Part shown: one piece after another, positions 27,491-36,579 of the stretch
How positions within the stretch are numbered: position 1 is the stretch's first letter
Layout of the letters: every line of letters starts with the position of its first letter
Source: Chitinophagaceae bacterium
Lineage (GTDB): Bacteria > Bacteroidota > Bacteroidia > Chitinophagales > Chitinophagaceae
Direction: 5' to 3'
Length of the DNA: 64,000 nt
Assembly: GCA_947446645.1 (NCBI GenBank)
Contig: CANFHA010000017.1
Location: 1-64,000 of the forward strand
Translations under genes and position numbers: made by a program
The notes under the pieces: generated by a model
Seen by the model: the letters and a program-made list of their open reading frames with translations, nothing else
Databases searched by the model: none
Told to the model about the DNA's origin: nothing

Positions 27491-28177
27491 CTATTTCTTG
27501 CTATGTATGTTGTAATGCACGGCCACATAAAGCCCCGGCGTTAGTAAGTTGCCGCTAAGATGCGCAGCATATTCGTATACTTTGTTGCCCGGCTCTGACA
27601 CGGTGATATAGTAATCGTTCTTCCGCTCAAACAGCACCGTGTACTTAACACTCACCCCAAAACCCAGGTGCCAGTTTACTCCGGTATAAGCAGCGTATTC
27701 CATCCCTACATTTATAGCAGGGAAAAGATGGGTGATATTGGCGGTGGAGTCTATACTTGTCTGCAGTGTCTCGTTGCCACTGGGCGCCGCTCCCTTGGTC
27801 TTCATGTAGGTAAACCCAATGCCACCAAATAGCAGCAGCCGGTTTGTACCGTAGTCTGCAACAAAGTTTTCATTCACCATTACGGAAAGGTATTTAAGGT
27901 CAAGGGAGGCCACATTATTGCCTGCATATTGTAGTGGCAACCTTATTGCGCCATATGATGCACTTATACCCGGAAAGAACTGCAATTCCTCAGGCCGCCA
28001 TGCTGCCGCAACGTGTATTCCTGAACTTATTTGCCCTGAGTTGATTATTTTACTGCCTGTGAGAAGTTCGGGATAGGCGATGCCTACGCCTGCTGAGATA
28101 TCTAGTTGGGCATTGCAAAGATGTGGCGTGAACTGTGAGTACATGAGGATTACTATAAGGCAGGTGTATTTTTTCAT
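27491..28177 (-). CDS. Outer-membrane beta-barrel family protein
   Basis: A 228-residue exported protein with signal MKKYTCLIVILMYSQFTPHLCNAQ. Alternating strands such as LDISAGVGIAYPELLTG, RLLLFGGIGFTYMKTKG, WHLGFGVSVKYTVLF and the terminal LLTPGLYVAVHYNIHSK suit an eight-stranded barrel of the OmpA/PorT-like type. There is no periplasmic OmpA domain. It stands alone, convergent with the glycosylase gene. The function is unknown. Confidence 0.65.
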   Translation of the reverse strand: MKKYTCLIVILMYSQFTPHLCNAQLDISAGVGIAYPELLTGSKIINSGQISSGIHVAAAWRPEELQFFPGISASYGAIRLPLQYAGNNVASLDLKYLSVMVNENFVADYGTNRLLLFGGIGFTYMKTKGAAPSGNETLQTSIDSTANITHLFPAINVGMEYAAYTGVNWHLGFGVSVKYTVLFERKNDYYITVSEPGNKVYEYAAHLSGNLLTPGLYVAVHYNIHSKK

Positions 28178-28305
28178 TGCATTTGCTGACGGGATTAATG
28201 GGTATTTTATTGCTGGTTGTTTGATAGGTGACGAACTAAAGTTAGTTTTATATAGTGTTTAAGAATAGCTGGGCACGGCATTCCTGATTTTAATTTTTAA
28301 CCGCT

Positions 28306-28650
28306 ATGTTAGAATATGGAACGATTAAGACGGCGCTGGCCTTTTTAAAAGAGAATGGATACTACAGAGTAGGCGATATAAGGCTTGGTATAGATGAAGA
28401 GGGTGATTTCCTTGTAACTGGCTGGTCAAGTTGCTTCCATCTTAAAAGTATAACGAGATCAAATGCATTGGAAGAATTGCAGGAGATAAAGTCTTTATTT
28501 TATAAAATGCATGCAGAATCATCTGAATTGTCAGATTTTATTAAGGGTAGGAAAATTAAGTATAGTTTAGCCTATGATATGGGTAAGAGTGGTATAGGAG
28601 TGTGCTCTGAACAAGATGATATAGTTTCATGGCAGTTGGATTTAAAATGA
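28306..28650 (+). CDS. Hypothetical protein
   Basis: A 114-residue soluble protein without a signal peptide. It has a mixed alpha/beta pattern: GDIRLGIDEEGDFLVTGWS, then HAESSELSDFIKGRKIKYS and the C-terminal KSGIGVCSEQDDIVSWQLDL. I recognise no family. The base composition here is richer in AT than in its neighbours, which could mean recent acquisition, but the stretch is short. The ATG at 28306 opens the frame and the next gene begins 22 bp after its stop. Confidence 0.5.
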   Translation: MLEYGTIKTALAFLKENGYYRVGDIRLGIDEEGDFLVTGWSSCFHLKSITRSNALEELQEIKSLFYKMHAESSELSDFIKGRKIKYSLAYDMGKSGIGVCSEQDDIVSWQLDLK

Positions 28651-28672
28651 AATTTTTCGTAAAACTAGTGAT

Positions 28673-29932
28673 ATGACCAAACGCGCCTTCCTCAAAAACA
28701 CATCCCTCCTCGGTCTAGGGAGTTTAGTAAGCTTTTCTGCTATTGGCAAAATAGTGGATGCCGTATCTCATCTGCCTGCAGAGGCGGTGGCTAAAGATGA
28801 TGAGTTCTGGGCATCGATAAGGGGAGGATATAAGCTCAAGCCGGATTATATAAACCTGGAGAACGGCTACTATTCCATAATGCCGCAGGAGATACTGGAA
28901 AAATACCTGGACCATGTGCGGGAGGTGAATATGCAGGGTTCGTATTATATGCGCACGGTGCAGTTTGATAACAAAAATGCCGCTGCGGCAAAGGTTGCGG
29001 AGTTGGTGGGGTGTTCGCCTGAGGAAGTAATCATTACCCGCAATACCACAGAGAGCCTGGACATGATCATCAGCGGTATGGACTGGAAACCGGGCGATGA
29101 AGCTGTGATGGCCGAGCAGGACTACGGGGCAATGCTGGATATGTTCAAACAGGTGTCTAAGCGGTATGGCATGACCAACAAAATACTCTCTGTGCCAATG
29201 GACCCGAAGAGCGATGATGAGATCGTAGACATGTACGCAAAGGCAATCACTAAAAGTACAAAGCTGCTGATGGTGTGCCATATGATAAACATTACCGGGC
29301 AGATACTCCCTGTGCGCAAGATCTGCGATATGGCCCACGCCAAAGGTGTGCCCGTGATGGTGGACGGCGCGCATGCCATTGCTCATCTAAAGTTCAGTAT
29401 ACCTGATCTTAACTGCGACTACTATGGCGCCAGCCTGCATAAGTGGCTTAGCGTACCTCTTGGGGCTGGTATGCTCTATGTGAAAAAAGAGAACATAGCT
29501 AAGGTATGGCCTTTATTTGCCGACAGCAGTAAAATGGATAACGACATTGCCAGGCTGAACCACACAGGTACGTTGCCCGTGGCAACCGACCTGACAATAA
29601 CAGATGCCATCGAGTTTTACCATAGAATAGGCGCTGACCGCAAAGAGGCCCGCCTGCGCTACCTGCAAAACTACTGGGTGTCGAAGGTGCGCACTATGCC
29701 CCACGTGATCCTGAATACACCAACAGATACCGCGCGCTCATGTGGTATTGCTAATATGGGTATAAGGGGCGTGAAGCCGGCAGACCTTCAGAAAACGCTG
29801 CTGGATAAATACCGGATATATACTGTGGCTATAGACAGCGCCGGAGTGCACGGTTGCCGCATCACCCCCAGTGTCTATACTACCACAAAGGAACTGGATG
29901 TGCTGGTAGCCGCACTTGGAGAGGTGAAGTAA
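28673..29932 (+). CDS. Exported class-V aminotransferase-fold PLP enzyme
   Basis: A 419-residue PLP-dependent enzyme of the class V/isopenicillin-N-epimerase-like group. The N terminus, MTKRAFLKNTSLLGLGSLVSF, has a Tat-like TKRAFLK box followed by a hydrophobic core, so it is probably exported folded with its cofactor. The PLP pocket features are ITRNTTESLDMIISG, VMVDGAHAIAHL (the Asp and His that hold the pyridine ring) and the Schiff-base lysine in YGASLHKWLSVPLGAG. C-terminal VHGCRITPSVYTTTKELD completes the small domain. The reaction (desulphurase, epimerase or lyase) cannot be told. Confidence 0.85.
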   Translation: MTKRAFLKNTSLLGLGSLVSFSAIGKIVDAVSHLPAEAVAKDDEFWASIRGGYKLKPDYINLENGYYSIMPQEILEKYLDHVREVNMQGSYYMRTVQFDNKNAAAAKVAELVGCSPEEVIITRNTTESLDMIISGMDWKPGDEAVMAEQDYGAMLDMFKQVSKRYGMTNKILSVPMDPKSDDEIVDMYAKAITKSTKLLMVCHMINITGQILPVRKICDMAHAKGVPVMVDGAHAIAHLKFSIPDLNCDYYGASLHKWLSVPLGAGMLYVKKENIAKVWPLFADSSKMDNDIARLNHTGTLPVATDLTITDAIEFYHRIGADRKEARLRYLQNYWVSKVRTMPHVILNTPTDTARSCGIANMGIRGVKPADLQKTLLDKYRIYTVAIDSAGVHGCRITPSVYTTTKELDVLVAALGEVK

Positions 29933-30150
29933 TGCTGCTAATTATAGGCGCTAATCTGCAGCTCACCTAACACCTACCCTCCAGTTTCCAGAAGGGGATG
30001 ACTGGCGTTAGCGTCGGCCTGGAGTGATTAGTTCCCTCCTGCCAATCTACTCGCTCTACCGAACGTTTCAAAAAATAAATACATGCGCATTAAAGGGAAC
30101 TTTCGTAATTTAACGTTACTGAGTTCACACATAACAACTTGGAGATACAA

Positions 30151-31929
30151 ATGGAAGCACAAACAGCAACGCAATCAATACAGGGTGGTGGTTTTCTGAT
30201 ACAGCCCTCTACTCCTGAAAATACATTCACTCCTGAGGACTTTAATGAAGAGCAGCAAATGATCATTCAGATGTGCTCTGAGTTCCTTGAAAAAGATGTG
30301 CTCCCCAATATAATTGATATGGATGCGCAGAAGCCGGGCCTTATGCCGTCGCTGCTGGAGAAGGCCGGTGAGCTGGGCTTGCTAGGCGCTGCATTTCCCG
30401 AAAAGTATGGTGGACTAGGTAAGGACTTTGTAACCGCTACACTGGTAAACGAATGCCTTGGCGGCGGCCACTCTTTTGCGGTAGCTATGGCGGCGCATAA
30501 TGGTATAGGCTCGCTGCCAATATTGTATTTCGGTACAGAAGAGCAAAAGCAAAAGTATATACCCAAGCTCGCAACCGGCGAGATGAAGGGTGCCTATGCC
30601 CTTACCGAACCAGGCTCAGGCTCAGATGCACTGGGTGCAAAGACTACGGCCACGCTTACTGCCGATGGCAAAAGCTATGCATTGAACGGCCAGAAAATAT
30701 GGATCACCAATGCTGGCTTTGCTGATGTATTCACTGTATTTGCCAAGATAGACGGAGATAAATTTACCGCCTTTATTGTAGACAGAAATACACCCGGCCT
30801 CACCTTTGGTGAAGAAGAGCATAAGATGGGTATTAAAGGCTCCAGTACACGGCAGCTCTTTTTTGAAAACTGTATAATACCAAAGGAGAACCTGCTTGGT
30901 GAAATAGGCAAGGGGCACATAATAGCATTCAATATCCTGAATATAGGCAGGTTAAAGCTGTGCGCAGCTACATCTGGCGGTGCTAAGCTGGGGCTGAAGG
31001 CTTCTATCATTTATGCCAAGACACGTCAGCAGTTCAAAGTGCCTATAGCCAGTTTCGGCGCTATACAGCACAAGCTCGCAGAGATGGCTATACGATTGTT
31101 TGCCGCAGAGAGTGCACTGTTTCGCACTGCAAAGTGGATCGATGACAAAGAGCATGAACTGGAAACTGCTGGCAGGGAAGATGCACTGCTGGGTGCGGCC
31201 GAGGAATATGCAATAGAGTGCGCCATGCTTAAGGTATTGGGATCTGAAGCGCTTGACTTCGTGGTGGATGAAGGAGTACAGATATTTGGGGGTAATGGTT
31301 ACTCTGATGAATACAATATTTCACGCGCTTACCGCGATAGCCGCATCAACCGCATATTTGAAGGCACGAATGAGATAAACAGGCTGCTTACCCTGGATAT
31401 GTACCTGAAGCGTGCTATGAAGGGCCGTATCAACATTATGGGCCCGGCCATGGCGGTGCAGAAAGACCTGATGAGCATACCGGATTTCGACACAGACGAA
31501 ACACCGTTTGCCGCCGAACAAAAGGTGATAGCCAATTTCAAAAAAGCCATACTGATGTGTGCAGGTGCAGCGGCCCAAAAGCTGATGATGCAACTGGAGA
31601 CCGAACAGGAGATTCTCATGAACCTTGCCGATATGCTCATAGACACCTTTCAGGCTGAATGTGTGCTGCTGCGTGCTATGAAAATGACCAGCAGTAATAA
31701 TGCCAATGCTGAGGTTGCGGTGGATGTCGCCCGTACCTATATCTATGATGCAGCAGATCGCATAAACAGCGCAGGCCGTAATGCTGTAAATGCATTTGCT
31801 ACAGGCGATGAGCAACGCATGATGCTGATGGGCGTAAAACGCTACACCAAGGCAGATAGTTTTAATACCAAAGACGCACGCCGCAGGATAGCAGCAAAGC
31901 TTATAGAAACGGAGAAATATTTCTTCTAG
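30151..31929 (+). CDS. Acyl-CoA dehydrogenase family protein
   Basis: About 592 residues from the ATG at 30151 (MEAQTATQSIQGGGF). The core acyl-CoA dehydrogenase has YALTEPGSGSDALGAKTTA (FAD/substrate-binding), IWITNAGFADVF, and catalytic Glu in YRDSRINRIFEGTNEINR. About 150 extra residues follow the usual 380-430 and form a helical C-terminal domain like that of the VLCAD/ACAD9-like group. It catalyses the first step of fatty acid beta-oxidation, handing electrons to ETF. No other fad genes are adjacent. The long C-terminal extension suggests a preference for long-chain substrates or membrane contact, which is inferred. Confidence 0.92.
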   Translation: MEAQTATQSIQGGGFLIQPSTPENTFTPEDFNEEQQMIIQMCSEFLEKDVLPNIIDMDAQKPGLMPSLLEKAGELGLLGAAFPEKYGGLGKDFVTATLVNECLGGGHSFAVAMAAHNGIGSLPILYFGTEEQKQKYIPKLATGEMKGAYALTEPGSGSDALGAKTTATLTADGKSYALNGQKIWITNAGFADVFTVFAKIDGDKFTAFIVDRNTPGLTFGEEEHKMGIKGSSTRQLFFENCIIPKENLLGEIGKGHIIAFNILNIGRLKLCAATSGGAKLGLKASIIYAKTRQQFKVPIASFGAIQHKLAEMAIRLFAAESALFRTAKWIDDKEHELETAGREDALLGAAEEYAIECAMLKVLGSEALDFVVDEGVQIFGGNGYSDEYNISRAYRDSRINRIFEGTNEINRLLTLDMYLKRAMKGRINIMGPAMAVQKDLMSIPDFDTDETPFAAEQKVIANFKKAILMCAGAAAQKLMMQLETEQEILMNLADMLIDTFQAECVLLRAMKMTSSNNANAEVAVDVARTYIYDAADRINSAGRNAVNAFATGDEQRMMLMGVKRYTKADSFNTKDARRRIAAKLIETEKYFF

Positions 31930-31948
31930 AGATTTTCCTACACAGCCA

Positions 31949-31980
31949 GATTCGACAACTTTTTAAAAGTTGTCGAATCT
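31949..31980 (+). terminator. Perfect 16-bp palindromic hairpin
   Basis: AGATTCGACAACTTTT (31949-31964) is the exact complement of the next 16 bases (31965-31980). It is 20 bp past the acyl-CoA dehydrogenase stop and ends 15 bp before the next start, so it should act as terminator and perhaps block read-through into the small membrane protein gene. Confidence 0.6.
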
Positions 31981-31995
31981 TCAACACACGGCAAC

Positions 31996-32271
31996 ATGTA
32001 TTTTAAGTACTGCTTTCTTGGAGGCTTAGTTATTGCCTATCTGGTTGTTTCCATCAGGTCAATTATTGCAATTAAAAAGACTATTGTGTTGACCCGGAAA
32101 CAGAAACTTGTGAACATTATTCTCGTATTGCTGATACCTTTTTTATGGGCGATATTCGTCAAAGGTATTTTAACGAGGGAGCCAGGTTCCCACGAAGCTT
32201 CAGATGAAGTCCCTTTAAGTCAGTGCGAACCCGGAAATGGGTTTGCTGCGGGAGGGGATATGCACGCCTGA
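31996..32271 (+). CDS. Small two-helix membrane protein
   Basis: A 91-residue protein with two predicted membrane helices (YCFLGGLVIAYLVVSI and KLVNIILVLLIPFLWAIFVK) joined by a basic loop, then a polar tail with low conservation (EPGSHEASDEVPLS). The layout recalls the PLDc_N-type two-helix domain, but the motif is not certain. It is convergent with the ABC ATPase gene, 15 bp from its 3' end. The function is unknown. Confidence 0.5.
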   Translation: MYFKYCFLGGLVIAYLVVSIRSIIAIKKTIVLTRKQKLVNIILVLLIPFLWAIFVKGILTREPGSHEASDEVPLSQCEPGNGFAAGGDMHA

Positions 32272-32286
32272 ACATTTTCAAATTAC

Positions 32287-33048
32287 TTACCCCTCCCTCC
32301 ATTCCTTCCCAGTCATATTCAGGAACACATCTTCAAGGTTAGCTTCCTTCACCGCCTTGGTGCGTTTAAAGCCCGTTGATATTAGCTTGTCTATAAGTTC
32401 ATTCGGTGTGCTTAGTGCTATTATCTGTCCGCTGTCTATTATCGCTACGCGCTCGCAAAGCTCCTCGGCCTCGTCCATGTAGTGTGTGGTCAGTACAACG
32501 GTGCAGCCTCGCTCGCGCAGTTGTTTTATCAGTTCCCACAGGTTGCGGCGTGCCTGCGGGTCGAGTCCGGTAGTAGGCTCATCAAGGAAGATTATTTTAG
32601 GTTCATTGATAAGCGTAGTAGCTATTGAAAAGCGCTGCTTTTGTCCACCAGAAAGGTCTTTGAAACTGCTTTTGGCTTTTTCGCGCAGGTTCACGGTATC
32701 CAGTAAGGCCATAGCGTCTACGTCCTTATTGTAGAGCCCGGAGAATAGCTCAATGATCTGTTTGAGGTTAAGGTTAGGGTAGTAGCCGGCAGCCTGCAGT
32801 TGCACGCCTATTATGTTCTTTATCGCCTGCGGATCTTTATCAAGGTCTATACCGTCTACAATCACCTCGCCCGATGTTTTGGGACGCAGTGTTTCAATAA
32901 TTTCCAGTGTAGTGGTTTTGCCGGCGCCATTTGGTCCCAGCAGCCCGAATATTTCACCTTCTTTCACCTCGAAACTGATGCCTTTTACCGCCTCAAAATC
33001 GCCGTATTTCTTCACCAGGTTCCTGACCTTAATAATCGAATTGCTCAT
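32287..33048 (-). CDS. ABC transporter ATP-binding protein
   Basis: About 253 residues from the ATG at 33048 (MSNSIIKVRN). The frame runs 60 bp further. Walker A is GPNGAGKTTTLE, the signature is FKDLSGGQKQRFSI and Walker B is IIFLDEPTTGLDPQARR, followed by the H-loop LTTHYMDEA. It belongs to the DrrA/CcmA/NatA-like exporter class of ATPases, with a C-terminal extension that ends GKEWREG. The partner permease is not adjacent on either side, so the transported substrate cannot be inferred. Confidence 0.9.
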   Translation of the reverse strand: MSNSIIKVRNLVKKYGDFEAVKGISFEVKEGEIFGLLGPNGAGKTTTLEIIETLRPKTSGEVIVDGIDLDKDPQAIKNIIGVQLQAAGYYPNLNLKQIIELFSGLYNKDVDAMALLDTVNLREKAKSSFKDLSGGQKQRFSIATTLINEPKIIFLDEPTTGLDPQARRNLWELIKQLRERGCTVVLTTHYMDEAEELCERVAIIDSGQIIALSTPNELIDKLISTGFKRTKAVKEANLEDVFLNMTGKEWREG

Positions 33049-33262
33049 AATGGAATCAAAAATACAAAAGTTCGTACGTAACATGATGTTTGCGGTTTCT
33101 ACTTGCAAACTATGGTGATGGTGTTTTATGAGATTGCTTTACCACGGCCATCGCACGAGGCTAAACAGAGTAGTTCCCAATGAGGTGAATCAGTAAGAAA
33201 GCCGACGTATGTTCTATGGTTGAAAAAATATCCACAAGTACTCCCCTTTTAGGGGCCGGGGG

Positions 33263-34603
33263 TTAAAACGAAAAACATTTCTCAGGGAATTCCGTTGCAT
33301 GCCTGAATACCAGGTTGCGGATATAATCGTTGTCCTGTAGTGGCTCCAGCGTTTTTTGCAGGGTTTCTATGTTCTTTAGCTCCTGCTGCTTATCCTGTAT
33401 GTAGCCCATGCCATACAGGTTGCCTTCCATTACCAGTATGCAGCTGTGCTCATTATCATCAATACCCTTATCTATGAGTGCAAATGTAGGCAGGTGTTTG
33501 CGCATCCAGTTTATTGCCTCGTCTGCCTTAGCATTATAGGTAGCTGGTTCTGCATGTTCTTTGCATTCACAATCTGGGCTGGTAGCCACATTACATAGTC
33601 GCGGGCACAGTCCGAATTCAGCAATCAGTTCGCGCAGGCGCATGTGGCCCTCGGTTATGGTATTGAACGTATAAATAGGTTTATAGCTGCGCCGTATTTT
33701 CTCCACGGCAAACCGCATATACCCCTGCCGGTCTTCATAAGCAAACAACCCGAATTTTGCTAAGAAACCTCTCTGGCTGCGGTTGTGTACCGGCCACAGT
33801 CTGCGTATCTCGGCGCTCTCCAGTATGTGCGCCATTAGTTCGGTAGCACATTCCTTATAAGTGATGCGGTGGGTCTCTCTTAGAAAATCCTGCTTTTGCC
33901 GGTCTATCTTATTATTTGAAAAATGGCTCTTTACCCGCTTACGTATATTTTTTGCCTTGCCTATGTATATAGCTTTTCCTGCCACATTGTAGAAGTAGTA
34001 TACGCCCGACGTAGATGGCAATTGGTCCAGGTTTTCGACTGGCAGATGTGGTGGAAGGTATTGCTCTCGGTTTCTGCCCTTCAGCATCCCCATTATCACA
34101 CCTTCGGTATCTTTTTCCACTATCATGGCCAGCAGTTCTGCTGTTGCAAGTGCATCGCCACCTGCACGGTGCGCCTCTGCGTGGTTTATACCCAGTCGCT
34201 GGGTTAGTTTGCCGAGGCTATAGCCGTTAAGTCCGGGCAGTACTTTGCGTGCCAGGCGCACAGTACAAAGCTTTTTGGTCTCCAGTTCGTAGCCCGCGTT
34301 TTTCAGATGGTGTTTTACAAACGAGTAGTCGAAGTTTACATTGTGTGCCACGAATACTTTATCCTGTAGCAGCTCAAATACCTGGCCTGCGATCTCGTCA
34401 AACGATGGTGCGGTGGCAACCATGTTATTGTCTATACCAGTAAGCCGCTGTATAAAGTAGGGGATTGGCGTGTGCGGGTTCACCAGGCTCTCGTAAAAGT
34501 TGATCACTTTTACCCCATCATGAATTACGATAGCTATCTCCGTTATGCCGTTCCCCCCGGCATGACTCCCCGTCGTCTCTATATCTACTACTGCAAACAG
34601 CAT
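33263..34603 (-). CDS. DEDDh exonuclease fused to GIY-YIG nuclease
   Basis: A 446-residue fusion. Residues 1-170 are a DnaQ-type 3'-5' exonuclease: FAVVDIETTGSHAGGN (Exo I), VAHNVNFDYSFVKHHL (Exo II) and AHRAGGDALATAELL (Exo III, with the His of the DEDDh set). Residues about 195-275 form a UvrC/Cho-like GIY-YIG endonuclease: STSGVYYFYNVAGKAIYIGKAKNIRKRVKSH (split here as GVYYFYN and AIYIGKAKNIRKR). The C-terminal 170 residues contain a Cys cluster around CPRLCNVATSPDCEC. Such fusions are known in several phyla and are thought to act in DNA repair. No uvr gene is nearby. Confidence 0.88.
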   Translation of the reverse strand: MLFAVVDIETTGSHAGGNGITEIAIVIHDGVKVINFYESLVNPHTPIPYFIQRLTGIDNNMVATAPSFDEIAGQVFELLQDKVFVAHNVNFDYSFVKHHLKNAGYELETKKLCTVRLARKVLPGLNGYSLGKLTQRLGINHAEAHRAGGDALATAELLAMIVEKDTEGVIMGMLKGRNREQYLPPHLPVENLDQLPSTSGVYYFYNVAGKAIYIGKAKNIRKRVKSHFSNNKIDRQKQDFLRETHRITYKECATELMAHILESAEIRRLWPVHNRSQRGFLAKFGLFAYEDRQGYMRFAVEKIRRSYKPIYTFNTITEGHMRLRELIAEFGLCPRLCNVATSPDCECKEHAEPATYNAKADEAINWMRKHLPTFALIDKGIDDNEHSCILVMEGNLYGMGYIQDKQQELKNIETLQKTLEPLQDNDYIRNLVFRHATEFPEKCFSF

Positions 34604-34679
34604 CTACCTTTAAAGGTAAGAAATTTGCACGTTTGTACAGGTATAATCTTTTACGCCTATATCCAATTGAATAAAAAAA

Positions 34680-34707
34680 GTGTCCCGCACTTTGAGGTGC
34701 GGGACAC
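34680..34707 (-). terminator. Intrinsic terminator of the PQQ-propeller gene
   Basis: GTGTCCCGCAC (34680-34690) pairs with GTGCGGGACAC (34697-34707) around TTTGAG. On the minus strand it is followed by TTTTTTTATT, a classic rho-independent end 25 bp past the gene. Confidence 0.88.
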
Positions 34708-34732
34708 GTAAGAGGTAACTAAATTTAAATTT

Positions 34733-36091
34733 TTATCTGTTGTTGGCATCCAGGTAGTAACCGCCATTATCATAGCCGCTTATGCCACTGTTGTAACTCC
34801 TGCCTGTAAGGTCATTGATCACTGGTGAGCACTCGATCTGTCCGTTCACATTCTTGCTCCATTTCAGCGTTCCCGTTCCCGTATCTATAGCGTACAGTGA
34901 CTTGTCATAGCTGCCTACATACAGGCGGCCGTTGTATGAGATAGGGCTTGATTTTACAAGGCCCTTCGTAGCAAACGACCATTTGACACCACCGTTTATG
35001 ATGTTAAGCGCGTAAACGTTGTAGTCATGGCTGCCAATGTAAACCACTTGGTTAGCCACGTATGGCGATGAATAAATAGAGCTATGGGCGCTATCTATCC
35101 AGCGGCGCGCCGGCACGATGATCTTCATCATCGGGTTAATATTGGTATCCAGGCAATACACGCGGAAATCGCTGCCACCAAAAATACAAGTACCATTGTA
35201 AGCCGCAGGAGAGCTGAATATACCACCACGTGTCTTATATCTCCAGCGTTCTACACCTACTGATGGGGTAGGGCTGCCGGGAGGTGTAAGCAATATGCAG
35301 TACATATTGCTGTCTGCCACGCTGCCTATGTATAAGTATGGCGGAGCTATCGATGGCGATGAGTAAAAAGAGGCGCAAGGGGTTGTATTACCCCTGAGGG
35401 CAAATACTAACGATGAATCAGGTGTGTTTTTATATACTGCCGTATCGCCTTGCCTTTCTGGCTTATAACTCCAATTAGCTGTGCCCGATGGACCTGTTGA
35501 CTTATCTATGCTATACACAGTACCGTTGATGCTGGCGAAATAAACATTGCTGCCATATATGGTAGGTGAAGAGATAAGCGCGCCGTCCGCAATATATTCC
35601 CATTGCGTTACACCGGTGCCGGTATCTATGGCAAACAGGTGCCCGTTATCAGCCGCTACATAAAGCAAGTTACCGCTCGCAACCGGGGTAGCCTGGATAT
35701 TGAAATTCTGATTTTTATTCGGCAATATTTTCATTACCAGTTTACCCGTTTTGCCGTTCACTTTGTATATAGTGTCCGTCTTGCTTGGGTCGCGCTGTAT
35801 GTACGTTATATATACCATACCATTGTACACAATAGGTGACGGTGTGAATACAATTGGAACGTTCGGGTTGAGTAACAAATAGTTGGTAGGATTATAAAGC
35901 CCAAACTCCCAGTTCTTTTCGCCAGTTACCGGATCAAATGCATAAACCACCTGGTTGTCGCTGTTTACAATTACAGAGGGGTAGTAGTTTGTAGGTAATG
36001 GAGTGTCTGTGCTTGATTGCTTTTTGCAGGATACAAAAAACAAAGAAGCGGATAAAAGTGACAATGCGATACTTCTCCAGCGTTGTGGCAT
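34733..36091 (-). CDS. PQQ-repeat beta-propeller lipoprotein
   Basis: A 452-residue lipoprotein. MPQRWRSIALSLLSASLFFVSC has a lipobox (FVSC) with the lipid Cys at residue 22, followed by KKQSS. The mature part is built of PQQ-like blades: VYAFDPVTGEKNWEFGLYN, LFAIDTGTGVTQWEYIADG, VYALNIINGGVKWSFATKG and LYAIDTGTGTLKWSKNVNG. Short acidic and Gly/Tyr-rich residues (GYDNGGYYLDANNR) end it. It resembles BamB in fold, but Bacteroidota proteins of this type are mostly surface or periplasmic scaffolds of unknown role. The promoter at 36119-36149 and the terminator at 34680 make it a single-gene unit. Confidence 0.85.
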   Translation of the reverse strand: MPQRWRSIALSLLSASLFFVSCKKQSSTDTPLPTNYYPSVIVNSDNQVVYAFDPVTGEKNWEFGLYNPTNYLLLNPNVPIVFTPSPIVYNGMVYITYIQRDPSKTDTIYKVNGKTGKLVMKILPNKNQNFNIQATPVASGNLLYVAADNGHLFAIDTGTGVTQWEYIADGALISSPTIYGSNVYFASINGTVYSIDKSTGPSGTANWSYKPERQGDTAVYKNTPDSSLVFALRGNTTPCASFYSSPSIAPPYLYIGSVADSNMYCILLTPPGSPTPSVGVERWRYKTRGGIFSSPAAYNGTCIFGGSDFRVYCLDTNINPMMKIIVPARRWIDSAHSSIYSSPYVANQVVYIGSHDYNVYALNIINGGVKWSFATKGLVKSSPISYNGRLYVGSYDKSLYAIDTGTGTLKWSKNVNGQIECSPVINDLTGRSYNSGISGYDNGGYYLDANNR

Positions 36092-36118
36092 AAATGGAAT
36101 AATTGGTTTTCTAACGTT

Positions 36119-36149
36119 GCAAGATAAATGTTTTCAGTTAAAAGACAAA
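36119..36149 (-). promoter_or_regulatory. Bacteroidota-type promoter of the PQQ lipoprotein gene
   Basis: On the minus strand TTTG (36146-36149) and TATCTTGC (36119-36126) stand 19 bp apart, one base off the TAnnTTTG consensus. The ATG is 27 bp downstream. Confidence 0.55.
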
Positions 36150-36181
36150 GCGCAGCCCAACTACAGCCCGCTGTGCAAATA

Positions 36182-36216
36182 AAAATGCCTGTCTCTTGTT
36201 TAGAGACAGGCATTTT
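36182..36216 (-). terminator. Intrinsic terminator of hpf
   Basis: AAAATGCCTGTCTC (36182-36195) pairs with GAGACAGGCATTTT (36203-36216), a perfect 14-bp stem. Read on the minus strand it is followed by TATTTG, with the T-run partly in the stem. It is 23 bp past hpf. Confidence 0.8.
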
Positions 36217-36239
36217 ACTATTACAGTTGGGTTAACCCG

Positions 36240-36551
36240 CTAAGCTGCAGGGTAAACGACCTGCTTTTGCTTTTCTTTTTTCACTTTCGATACTATCGAG
36301 TCAAAAGCAAGGTCAAATGATTCTTCAAAAGTTTTACTCTGGTGCTTTACAAAATAGGTGTGCTTCGGCACATATATCTTTATCTCGGCAACTTTGTCCC
36401 TCACCTGCTGCGACAAATTATCCAATTTCAGATAAATCTCGGCTCCTATGATCTTGTCATGGAATGTTTGCAGCTTTTCCATCTTGGCATTAACATGGTC
36501 AAGTAGGTGTTTGTCTGCATCGAAATGCACGGTCCTGATTTGCACGTTCAT
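36240..36551 (-). CDS. hpf: Ribosome hibernation-promoting factor (short form)
   Basis: A 103-residue HPF/RaiA protein that binds the 30S decoding centre and stalls ribosomes in slow growth. It has the ribosome-binding helix-strand pattern: MNVQIRTVHFDADKHLLDHVNAKMEKLQTF, then KHTYFVKHQSKTFEESFDLAFDSI and the basic C-terminal VSKVKKEKQKQ (each split for length). The C-terminal dimerisation domain of long HPF is absent. It lies 28 bp after xerC on the same strand and ends in a terminator, so xerC-hpf is probably an operon. Confidence 0.9.
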   Translation of the reverse strand: MNVQIRTVHFDADKHLLDHVNAKMEKLQTFHDKIIGAEIYLKLDNLSQQVRDKVAEIKIYVPKHTYFVKHQSKTFEESFDLAFDSIVSKVKKEKQKQVVYPAA

Positions 36552-36579
36552 ATTTTTTATGTTTTATGGTTAAAAATAA

